From: Haloquadratum sp. J07HQX50
GTDB lineage: Archaea; Halobacteriota; Halobacteria; Halobacteriales; Haloferacaceae
Length of the DNA stretch: 10,334 bases
Assembly: GCA_000416005.1 (NCBI GenBank)
Contig: KE356563.1
Location: 27,268 to 37,601, forward strand
Direction: 5' to 3'
Shown: one piece after another, positions 1 to 7,144 of the stretch
How the letters are laid out: each line of letters begins with the position of its first letter
Numbering within the stretch: position 1 is the first letter of the stretch
The notes under the pieces: generated by a model
Databases searched by the model: none
Seen by the model: only the letters and a program-made list of their open reading frames with translations
Told to the model about the DNA's origin: nothing
Position numbers and translations under genes: made by a program

Positions 1-40
1 GCGTTGTCTCAACACTACCCTCATCATCAGCTGAGGACAT
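1..40 (-). CDS. 5' end of a leftward gene, cut by the window edge
   Basis: On the minus strand an ATG (38-40) opens a frame reading MSSADDEGSVETT and running off the left edge without a stop. The peptide is acidic and Ser/Thr-rich, as is usual for haloarchaeal protein N-termini. The start is supported by a good Shine-Dalgarno sequence, GGAGGT (minus strand, 55-50), about 10 nt before the ATG, and by an AT-rich TATA-like stretch further upstream. Only 13 codons are visible, so no family can be named. The Shine-Dalgarno is notable because the other genes here lack clear ones. Confidence 0.55.
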   Translation of the reverse strand, partial: MSSADDEGSVETT

Positions 41-49
41 TTTCGCTAA

Positions 50-110
50 ACCTCCACGCTGTCTGTTGCGTCGGTCTGTGTTTTCATATATCATTATATA
101 TTGATGCATC
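50..110 (-). promoter_or_regulatory. Putative promoter and ribosome binding site of the leftward gene
   Basis: Reading the minus strand from high to low coordinates there is an 8-bp perfect palindrome GATGCATC (103-110). Next comes an AT-rich TATA-like stretch (about 85-102, with TATATAATG and ATATATG), and then GGAGGT at 55-50. A TATA box near 90-98 would put the transcription start near 65-72, giving a short leader that contains the Shine-Dalgarno. The palindrome sits where a factor-B element or a repressor/activator site could lie. An inverted repeat GTACC-6 nt-GGTAC (120-135) lies just upstream. No regulator can be named. Confidence 0.35.
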
Positions 111-1153
111 GTATTAGGAGTACCCGATCAGGTACATATTGTTCGACTCATTCGAACTGGCGAATATGATAGCAGTTTTATTTAGTCCTTTAATACTGTG
201 GGACACTCATTGGCTCAACGTAATCAATCGGCTTAGTATTTCAACGTCATATTTAGGCCCAGAATCGCCAGTGGCCCTCTCACCTGCCGTGAACGGCGGT
301 ATTTCCTCGCTACAGCAAAGATAAATTATAATATCGTAGTTTAAATTGACTGAGACACCTCTGCGCTGAATGATCTGCAAATGTCATATTACTGTCTCGA
401 TTAAGTGTGGCCTTCACTGTTACAATTAGAAATATCGATCTCAACGCCACGTCGGTCGTTCGTTTGCTTGATTTCAAGACGGCATTTCTACGCGTCGCCA
501 CGTATGTTGGTTTATGTCAGAATAAATGGTATATAAAATAATTTATTTAAAACGCTGCAACAGCTACTACTTGCCCTTTCAAAATATCCCCATGCAGCAA
601 TTCCACAGACAGGTGGACTGTACAAGCTCAACTCGAGTATTTCAACTATCTTTCATATCAACAATCAAATATTTCTGGTATAAATCTAAGTCTACTCAAA
701 CCAGCTGAGAGGGTGAAGCCGACATTAAGACGTGCTCGTTCGATAGAGTATTCAATGATACCGCTAGATCTGGCTGTTTCCACTGTAGTGCGAATATCCC
801 CAGAGCTCACCACTCTTCAGCAGGCGCTCCGAGCACAGTTCATGTTGTTCTTGATGTGCCGTGATGCGGATAGTGTCCTCACAATTTCGCTCGGCAAGTG
901 TAGTTCGGGAATTGTAGGTTCCTGTGACGACGAGAGACGAAGTGCTTCTAATCCACTTCTTAGACGGGAGACTCATCTGAGGTCCGGAACGATCGAACAA
1001 GACACAGACTGTCACAAGGACAGGCCCTCATCAGGACGTTATTTTCAGCTCGATATGCAGAATAACAATGAGGGGCTGCTGTACGACGCCACGCCCGAAG
1101 CACGGTCAACATACAGCACAACTACTTGAGTTGACTCGCGAAAGAAAGCGTAG

Positions 1154-1420
1154 ACTGAGACAGATGATACCAACCTCGTAGGGAACACAACTCAGCGCGT
1201 CGCTGCCAGAGCACCCGATGTGATGGAGAACTACGGCAAGTGCGACAGGTTCGTCATTCCGAATAATACCAGAGATAGCGATACCTGCTCAGTGAAAACT
1301 ACAAGAAAAGAGAGAGGTCTTATTCATACCAGTGGGTGGCTCTGTGAGCGCGAGCCCGCAGAACATATCAAGAACGTTCTTGAGTAGGGTGACACCTATA
1401 TTGATATTGTCACTATTCGT
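1154..1420 (+). pseudogene. Possible decayed coding fragment
   Basis: One plus-strand frame is open from 1154 to a TAG at 1385-1387. Across that stop it continues as a protein-like run (GDTYIDIVTIRLF) to about 1426. Before the stop it contains VAARAPDVMENYG and ERGLIHTSGWLCEREPAEH, followed by IKNVLE. The mix of acidic, amphipathic and hydrophobic segments looks like folded protein, unlike the neighbouring open frames. A different frame just upstream (about 1060-1165) reads TAQLLELTRERKRRLRQ, which could be the same gene before a frameshift. There is no good start codon. I do not recognise the family. Chance is a real alternative. Confidence 0.2.
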
Positions 1421-1560
1421 CTGTTCTGATGACACCGGGTGGGTCTCATTGCTCAGAATGTCGACACTGAGCTTCCAAATCGAACATAGATACAAAATAG
1501 CGCAACGCCTGCCAGATTAAACTCCGGGGTATCATATGTATCAAGCACGTAAAATAGACA

Positions 1561-1655
1561 CACAAAATATAAACCAATGTCACCAATCTCGCACTTACCC
1601 AACAAGACATACGACACATGCAAGCAGTTATTATGTCAATATTACCCGTCATAGT
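1561..1655 (+). promoter_or_regulatory. Candidate promoter of the five-gene block
   Basis: Two TATA-like elements precede the lipoprotein start at 1656. One is ACAAAATATAAACC at 1561-1574, which would give a leader of roughly 55 nt. The other is GTTATTATG at about 1627-1635, about 25 nt before the ATG, the spacing expected for a leaderless haloarchaeal transcript. No Shine-Dalgarno precedes the ATG, which favours the nearer element. Which one is used cannot be decided from sequence alone. Confidence 0.3.
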
Positions 1656-2429
1656 ATGATGAAACGACGTACGCTGATTCGGGCTGTTGCAGGGAGTATC
1701 GCTATCGGGGGCACAGCAGGATGTCTGAGCGCGTTTGGATCTGATCAGTCACCACCCCCACGAAAATCAAACGTGATTCGCAACATCAGCTTGATGAACG
1801 ATGGTGAAGCGCTCAAAGTGACTACGGTTCCAGATAAATCACAGTGGGTGATGACACGCCGAGAAATCAATGCTGAATTCTCACAAGCTCAGAGTAATAC
1901 GTCTGATAATCGCGTGAACCGGCGTCCACCCACTCTTGCAGGGGCCATTTCAGGTTTAGGCGCACTCTCTCCGGTCGGGACGGTCGAAGCAGCAAAAGGG
2001 AGGGGCGCAACCGGGAGAGGACGTGGTGGATTTTCATCTGCACCACGCACATCCAGAGGCCGCGCGTGGTATGGAGGTGGTGCATATGCCTCTACATGGT
2101 ACAACAACCACGATGATGACGTCTCCCGCGTTCCAGTCACAGTTGGCTTGCTCGGCATCGGATTCATTGGAGATAATGATGCGTTCACTGAGCGGTCCCC
2201 TGGGCCCGGGCCTATTGACTGGAATGAAACCTATGATGACTCGCCCAGAGAGATTCAATCCGATCTCAGCCCGCGCAGCGGATGGTACCGAGTTGGGACG
2301 GAGGTTAACGCTGAACTCGCTGGTGGTGGAACCCAATCTCTTGGATGGGAGTGCGTTGATCTGCGTGTTCGCTCCGGCGGAAATCAAGGGGAGATATCGA
2401 AGAAATGGAAAGTTTCGCCTCGAATATGA
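1656..2429 (+). CDS. Tat-exported lipoprotein with Arg/Gly-rich segment
   Basis: Predicted 257-residue surface lipoprotein. The frame is open from 1536, but ATG 1656 is chosen because it puts a classic signal at the N-terminus: twin arginines R4-R5 in KRRTLIRAV, a hydrophobic stretch, then lipobox TAGC with C23 as the lipidated cysteine. This is the haloarchaeal Tat-lipoprotein pattern. After a polar linker comes a second weakly hydrophobic stretch (about 94-112) ending EAAKGRG. It is followed by a low-complexity Gly/Arg/Ser region (about 112-145) and a probable beta-rich C-terminal domain with GLLGIGFIG, a Pro/Gly turn (SPGPGPIDW) and SGWYRVGTE. I do not recognise the family. By position it could correspond to the DUF4247 lipoproteins of bacterial DUF2617/spermidine-synthase clusters, but I see no clear sequence match. 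It leads the block, 95 nt before the membrane gene. Confidence 0.75.
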   Translation: MMKRRTLIRAVAGSIAIGGTAGCLSAFGSDQSPPPRKSNVIRNISLMNDGEALKVTTVPDKSQWVMTRREINAEFSQAQSNTSDNRVNRRPPTLAGAISGLGALSPVGTVEAAKGRGATGRGRGGFSSAPRTSRGRAWYGGGAYASTWYNNHDDDVSRVPVTVGLLGIGFIGDNDAFTERSPGPGPIDWNETYDDSPREIQSDLSPRSGWYRVGTEVNAELAGGGTQSLGWECVDLRVRSGGNQGEISKKWKVSPRI

Positions 2430-2524
2430 GTCTTCGATATAATGACCCACAGGCAGAATAAAGCAGCCTCTGGTGCGCACTCACATGTCCAGATGATCGC
2501 TGTTTTCACTCAATTCAACGACCA

Positions 2525-4354
2525 GTGAAGCGGCTCACAACGCCCTCGGCGCAAACAAGCCTACACGCAATTACGTTCCTCGTCGCGTTCTGTAGTTTCA
2601 CATACGAGCTCGCATACTCAGAGCTCTTGACCGTGATGTATGGCGGGACGGTAACTCAGTACGGCTTAACAATTGGTATCTTTTTTTCATCGCTCGGAGT
2701 CGGGTCCTATATCGCCAAGCAGTTCGACGAAACCCGTCCCGAGAATGTATTTCGTACTGAGCTATACTTGGCGTTCACAGCTCCTGCTGGTCTTCTATTC
2801 ATCCTTTGGATTAATACGGCTGCAGTGCCGCAACTGCTTCCAGAAATACTGCTTGCGTTGCTAGCTCGTCTGCCAGTAGTCGGGATTGGCGTGTTATCAG
2901 GCTTCGAACTGCCGTTATTACTTGCACTTGTCAAGAACTTAGACTCACCCTCGTTGTCACTGCGAATGCGGTGGATGACGAACGGTATTGACCGGGTAAT
3001 TAATACACTCGTCGGGCTGCTATTTCACACGTCTGACTCAAGCAGTGAGTATGATACCTATTCGACAGTTCTTGCAATGGACTATCTTGGAGGGCTGATT
3101 AGTGCTCTCATCTATGTATTCGTTCTGTATCCGAGTGTCGGGCTTATCGTCTCTGTATTTGTGTTAGCACTCATAAACGCCGCTGCAGCTTTGTTCTTTA
3201 CTTGCCGATTTAGCTCTCGGTCATGGGGAGTTCTTGCCACAGAAAATCGCGATATTATCACCCACGAACAGACAGTCGTGTTTATTATCACGATTGTCCT
3301 CACAGCAACCCTCGGTGGAGCTGTTGTATCATATCGGACGGTTGATGAGACACTGACAGAGTATTATCTCGAGGGGAATATTGAACAGGAGTATCCGCCT
3401 GAGACAGTAAACGTGGAGATCACGACCCAGTTCACGACCCAATATCAACACGTGGTACAATATAACCGGTCCTGGACGGGAAGTAGTAAGAATCCACTTT
3501 TTAGTGGGCAAACAGAGCGATGTCTTCGTCTTGATACAGCAATACAGGTGTGTGATAGCACAGCACGCCCATATCACAGTGGACTGGTAGATGTTCCTCT
3601 CTCAATGTACCCGAACACCACAGACACCGATGTGCTTCTTGTTGGTGGCGGTGACTGGATTGCACTTGACCACCTGCGTCGTCATAATGTCTCGGTTGAT
3701 CATGTCGATATTGATGCTGAATTTATGCGGCACGCCAAAACAAACCCATTCCTCGCGGAGTATCACGATGACGCATACACATATGAACACGCACAAACAT
3801 ATCAGGCTGACATCTACGACTACCTGCAGCGCACAGATACACAGTATGATGTCATTTTGCTTGACCTGCCTGGTGCCAAAACCGATGACTTGCTTTCAGT
3901 TTACTCAACACAATTCTATAGATTACTTGGCGATTCACTCACAGAGACCGGTGTGATTGCAACGTGGGGATATTCACAGTATACGTATCCAGCTCATCAG
4001 AAGGCATATTTTAATACAGTTTCTGCAGCAGGCTTCACCCAGTATCAGTCATACTATGCATATGATGATTATAACGGCGACGGCCAGGCTGTGCGCGGAG
4101 AGCGCTTCTATTTATTTGCCCCTGACACATCACGGCCAATAATCACACCAGCGAATGGGACTCAGTACGTCAAGAAATATCGAAGTCAGTACGAGTCAAA
4201 ACAGTGGCACCCGATACCCACATACCGTGGTGTGAGACCGAATACGCTGTTCAACCCTAATTATGAGATGCTCATAGACACGCAACGTAAGCAAGCGCCA
4301 ATCTCGGATCGATTTGAACGACTTCGGAATATGACAGTGTCCGATTTGATATAA
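2525..4354 (+). CDS. Polytopic membrane protein with spermidine-synthase-like domain
   Basis: 609 residues. GTG start; no in-frame ATG lies between it and the upstream stop at 2459. The N-terminal half (about 12-280) has several hydrophobic helices and resembles the membrane part of large bacterial spermidine-synthase-like proteins. The C-terminal half is a Rossmann methyltransferase/aminopropyltransferase fold: VLLVGGGDW (about 370-378) is the SAM-binding glycine loop, HVDID (393-397) the acidic ribose-binding strand, then YDVILLDLPGAK (441-452) and the family's YSTQFY motif. Two active-site signatures deviate. GGGDG is GGGDW, and the second aspartate of the usual D-x-x-D catalytic segment (DLPDP in membrane types) is missing: D447-L-P-G450. 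It may therefore not make spermidine; ligand sensing or a different transfer is possible. Its stop is 2 nt before the next start, implying co-translation. Confidence 0.82.
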   Translation: MKRLTTPSAQTSLHAITFLVAFCSFTYELAYSELLTVMYGGTVTQYGLTIGIFFSSLGVGSYIAKQFDETRPENVFRTELYLAFTAPAGLLFILWINTAAVPQLLPEILLALLARLPVVGIGVLSGFELPLLLALVKNLDSPSLSLRMRWMTNGIDRVINTLVGLLFHTSDSSSEYDTYSTVLAMDYLGGLISALIYVFVLYPSVGLIVSVFVLALINAAAALFFTCRFSSRSWGVLATENRDIITHEQTVVFIITIVLTATLGGAVVSYRTVDETLTEYYLEGNIEQEYPPETVNVEITTQFTTQYQHVVQYNRSWTGSSKNPLFSGQTERCLRLDTAIQVCDSTARPYHSGLVDVPLSMYPNTTDTDVLLVGGGDWIALDHLRRHNVSVDHVDIDAEFMRHAKTNPFLAEYHDDAYTYEHAQTYQADIYDYLQRTDTQYDVILLDLPGAKTDDLLSVYSTQFYRLLGDSLTETGVIATWGYSQYTYPAHQKAYFNTVSAAGFTQYQSYYAYDDYNGDGQAVRGERFYLFAPDTSRPIITPANGTQYVKKYRSQYESKQWHPIPTYRGVRPNTLFNPNYEMLIDTQRKQAPISDRFERLRNMTVSDLI

Positions 4355-4356
4355 TC

Positions 4357-4875
4357 ATGTCACCACAGAAGCTCTATCTTATCCAGTCAAAATGGCCGCA
4401 ATCAATAGATAGTATCGATATCAAAGCAACTCATGAAGCAGTCTTTTGCGCACACCCGGCACAGTTCCATATTGTCGGAGAATCACATGCTGTGAGCGTG
4501 CCAACACTTCCTTTCTATGAGATCTTCTCATGTCAGCCAGCACGGGCAGAACAAGCACCAAACACGACAATGGAGACGGTTCAGCTCACTCTCAATGCAG
4601 AGCTAAGCATCGCACACACTCTAGCAGATAACAGTGGGACTGTTCGTACGACTGTCCAAATTGAACGGTTAGAAACGTTCCCAGGCACGCAGTCATTCAC
4701 AGTTGCATACAAATTCGATAAGAACGCGTATACAGCAATCAAAATCGTCTCACAGAGAGAGTATCGAACGTATCATACATACCCTGAGCACGATCTTACA
4801 GTTGTCTCATGTCATCGTATCGTTTCTTCATCTGGAACAGAGTCTTCACAGATAATCGAACCGAGCACACAGTGA
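4357..4875 (+). CDS. DUF2617-like protein
   Basis: 172-residue soluble protein without signal or membrane segments. I assign it to DUF2617 from remembered motifs: FHIVGESHAVSV (about 33-45) matches the family's LLGASHQV element. FPGTQSF, then NAYTAIKIV and YRTYHTYPE, match its FPG...AFTAL...WRTWHTYP core. The family is known mainly from actinobacteria and has no established function. There it sits beside membrane spermidine-synthase-like genes, DUF350, DUF4178 and DUF4247 lipoproteins. The same neighbour is seen here: the start is 2 nt after the upstream stop. The conserved His/Tyr/Trp-like residues could form a ligand pocket, but this is speculation. The last 20 or so residues are Ser/Thr-rich and probably disordered. 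Confidence 0.72.
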   Translation: MSPQKLYLIQSKWPQSIDSIDIKATHEAVFCAHPAQFHIVGESHAVSVPTLPFYEIFSCQPARAEQAPNTTMETVQLTLNAELSIAHTLADNSGTVRTTVQIERLETFPGTQSFTVAYKFDKNAYTAIKIVSQREYRTYHTYPEHDLTVVSCHRIVSSSGTESSQIIEPSTQ

Positions 4876-4914
4876 CCAGCGACAGAGACGCGATAGTAAT
4901 CTGAAGTAATTCAA

Positions 4915-7086
4915 ATGAGCTGTACATATACGAGTAACCCAGAGAGGAACCAACGTTCATTCCTGACAACCACATGGTCATGTCCACACGAATCTCACCC
5001 AGAGGACAAACACTGTATATTTCACATGACCCCTGAGAAACGGCGGTATTATGAAATCACACCACAGGATGTCCAAGCCGCACTTGTATCTGAGCTGGAA
5101 GCTGAGGATAATGACAAAAAGGAGTTTGTTGGGGCACATATCCCGCACCTCAATCTCGATTACATTGATATTGAGACAGATAATCAGTACCCGATTGATT
5201 TTCGAGATACGACGATTGAAGACGGTATTTCGGCGGCTCACGCGCGGTTTGAAGAGCGTGTTGACCTTCGAAATAGCACTATTGGTGGCTTAGATGCGCC
5301 AAATTGCGTATTTGAGGATGGATTACTTGCCTCTGAGGCAGTCTTCACTGATGCAGTCTCCTTGTCTGAGACGGCATTTGACGGCGACCTCGTCGACTTT
5401 ACAGGTGCAATTTTTGAGCGTTCTTTCGTAGGCGAGCAAGTAACGTTTGCTGTCGATGTATCATTCAGGAACGTAGAGTTCAGACACACCGTGTCATTCG
5501 ACGGTGCATGGTTTACTGAACAAGCAAGCACAATTGATGATAATGTTGACTTTGAACATGCAATCTTTCATGATACCGCTTCGTTCAGACACACCTCATT
5601 CTATCACACATCGTTTCAGGAAGTCACGTTCCACGATACCGCAGTTTTTGAACAGGCCACAGCAAATGGCACCCTCCGATTGAGCGGATCTGTATTCCAC
5701 GCTGAGGCTGATTTTGACGAGTTGCACTGCGAGAAAGATCTCTCATTCAGCAACGTGGTGTTTAATGGAGAAGCCTTCTTCAGGGGAGTGTCAGTTGCGG
5801 GAGGCACGGATGTGCTTGCAGATGACTTCTCAATGGCTAATGCCACATTTGAGAAGAAGGCTACATTTGAGCACGGAACATTTGGGTTCACAAACGTAAA
5901 GGGAGCAGAATTCAACGCGTGCGTCAGTTTCGAACGAACCACGTTTACCGATGATGCAGTCTTTGTTGATGTCACGTTTGATGACACCGTTGATTTTGAT
6001 GAAGTCATTTTTGACGGTGATGTAGAATTTACAGACAGTGTATTCAGTGAGAACGCTGTGTTTCGAGGGTCCGAGTTCAATGGAGGAACGAATTATCTTG
6101 AATCTGATGCAGTGTTTGATAACGTCACATTTACTCACCCAGCTAAGTTCAGCAATACAGATATCGTCTCGATAGAATTTAATGCAACCGAGTTTCAGTC
6201 GACTGTCGATTTTACTGACGCTGAAATCACTGAGACACTCATTATCAAAACTCCGACTTTTACTGATAACCCATATTTCAATTTTACTGATGCAACGGTC
6301 AAAGAGGGAACAATCGTGCAACCAGAGCATGGGTGGGGGTACTTTGACTTCACACAAGCAACAGTCGGAGATGTTTCGTTAACAGCCGTTAATCCAACGG
6401 ATAGACGAGAGTTACTCGACTACTTTCGTTTCTGTGATACAACCTTCGATACATTTGATTTTTCACAGCATCTTGAGTATCTTGATCGCAACGACTGGAT
6501 TCTGCATAGCTTTACTGAACCAGAGGCTGGGTACACACCAGCGCTTGAGCTCACGCCAGCGCGCATCGAAAAAACATATTTGAAAGCGAAATCAAGTGCG
6601 TCAGACCAGAGCAATATCAAAGCCGCTGGTGAATTTCGGATTAAACGGCAGCAGTACGCACGAAAAAAGTTTGCTCAGATTGCACTCGATTCGACGGAAA
6701 CAATCCGGACACGAATAAAAAACGGGCTCCGAACGACAGAAAACTGGTTTCTTGGCTTTTCTTGCGGCTATGGACTCCGTCTGTATCGAATCACCACCGT
6801 GTTCATACTGTTTCCGTTGATAGCTGCGATTATCTTTGCTCTTGGGGGGCCACTGTTTGAGACTGGTGCTGGGCAGACTTCGCTCTCTCAAATTACAACT
6901 GAGGCCGGCATTCGCACTGTATTGCTCAATGTATACTTCTCATATATTACATTCCTCACGATCGGGTATGGTGGCATTGGTCCGCTCGGTCTCGGCGCTC
7001 GATTCCTTGCGGCTATCCTCGTTTATCTCAACGTGATCCTTGCTGGGCTCTTCATTTACTCGTTGATTAAGCGGAGTGAGATTTAG
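4915..7086 (+). CDS. Pentapeptide-repeat protein fused to a K+ channel pore
   Basis: 723 residues. The N-terminus has C3, then CPH (23-25) and C34-x2-H37, a Cys/His set seen in haloarchaeal pentapeptide proteins that may bind zinc. Residues about 96-488 form a long solenoid of degenerate pentapeptide repeats of the F-rich kind (Pentapeptide_3 type), with Phe or Val recurring about every 5 or 10 residues as in DAVFVDVTF and DTVDFDEVIF. A charged helical linker (about 540-615) leads to TM1 (about 626-648), a pore loop with selectivity filter TIGYGGIGP (682-690) and TM2 (about 693-717). This is the two-helix Ion_trans_2 pore. TIGYG is the potassium signature, but the usual following Asp is Gly. 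Four such chains would surround one pore, with the solenoids in the cytoplasm. No RCK or cyclic-nucleotide domain is present. The start lies 39 nt after the preceding stop. Confidence 0.88.
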   Translation: MSCTYTSNPERNQRSFLTTTWSCPHESHPEDKHCIFHMTPEKRRYYEITPQDVQAALVSELEAEDNDKKEFVGAHIPHLNLDYIDIETDNQYPIDFRDTTIEDGISAAHARFEERVDLRNSTIGGLDAPNCVFEDGLLASEAVFTDAVSLSETAFDGDLVDFTGAIFERSFVGEQVTFAVDVSFRNVEFRHTVSFDGAWFTEQASTIDDNVDFEHAIFHDTASFRHTSFYHTSFQEVTFHDTAVFEQATANGTLRLSGSVFHAEADFDELHCEKDLSFSNVVFNGEAFFRGVSVAGGTDVLADDFSMANATFEKKATFEHGTFGFTNVKGAEFNACVSFERTTFTDDAVFVDVTFDDTVDFDEVIFDGDVEFTDSVFSENAVFRGSEFNGGTNYLESDAVFDNVTFTHPAKFSNTDIVSIEFNATEFQSTVDFTDAEITETLIIKTPTFTDNPYFNFTDATVKEGTIVQPEHGWGYFDFTQATVGDVSLTAVNPTDRRELLDYFRFCDTTFDTFDFSQHLEYLDRNDWILHSFTEPEAGYTPALELTPARIEKTYLKAKSSASDQSNIKAAGEFRIKRQQYARKKFAQIALDSTETIRTRIKNGLRTTENWFLGFSCGYGLRLYRITTVFILFPLIAAIIFALGGPLFETGAGQTSLSQITTEAGIRTVLLNVYFSYITFLTIGYGGIGPLGLGARFLAAILVYLNVILAGLFIYSLIKRSEI
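5200..6378 (+). repeat. Pentapeptide-repeat solenoid coding region
   Basis: Within the channel gene, about 390 codons encode tandem degenerate pentapeptides. The centre position is mostly Phe, with Val, Leu or Ile alternating. Between them lie acidic and small polar residues (Asp, Glu, Thr, Asn, Ala). Such repeats fold as a right-handed square beta-helix. The units have diverged in DNA sequence, so this is a protein-level repeat without clean nucleotide repeats. The acidic content fits a high-salt cytoplasm. Confidence 0.8.
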
Positions 7087-7144
7087 CATACAGTGACTCA
7101 ACAAAAGCATAATACACACTCAAGCGGGTACGTTTGTGTATACA

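Larger units (their letters stand above)
141..1655. other. Long gene-poor stretch
   Basis: About 1.5 kb without a convincing intact gene. Open frames of 60-138 codons occur on both strands, but none has a recognisable motif, a credible start context or haloarchaeal-like acidic composition. The longest (713-1129, plus) is overlapped by an open minus frame and is rich in Ser/Arg/Thr. A short stretch near 1154-1420 does read like decayed coding sequence and is listed separately. I saw no tRNA, rRNA, CRISPR array or transposon ends. Long decayed intergenic regions are typical of low-coding-density haloarchaea such as Haloquadratum. Confidence 0.5.

Noticed and set aside
139..324. 61-codon open frame starting TTG
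   Set aside because: TTG start without context and only a weakly hydrophobic middle. The tail SPVALSPAVNGGISSLQQR slightly recalled a transposase C-terminus, but no transposase motif or element end was found.
713..1129. 138-codon plus-strand open frame in the long gap
   Set aside because: Rich in Ser, Arg and Thr with no motif, no ribosome site or promoter, and overlapped by an open minus-strand frame (764-1015). It looks like chance or decayed sequence.
1536..1655. 40-codon N-terminal extension of the lipoprotein
   Set aside because: It would place a His/Thr-rich segment before the twin-arginine signal and destroy export. The ATG at 1656 gives a perfect Tat lipoprotein N-terminus.
2034..2480. 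148-codon minus-strand open frame opposite the lipoprotein gene
   Set aside because: A shadow of the real gene, without promoter or motifs. The plus strand carries a coherent signal peptide and composition.
5616..6357. Long minus-strand open frames opposite the pentapeptide region
   Set aside because: They arise from the repetitive codon pattern of the pentapeptide solenoid and are Ser/Asn/Thr-rich mirror translations.
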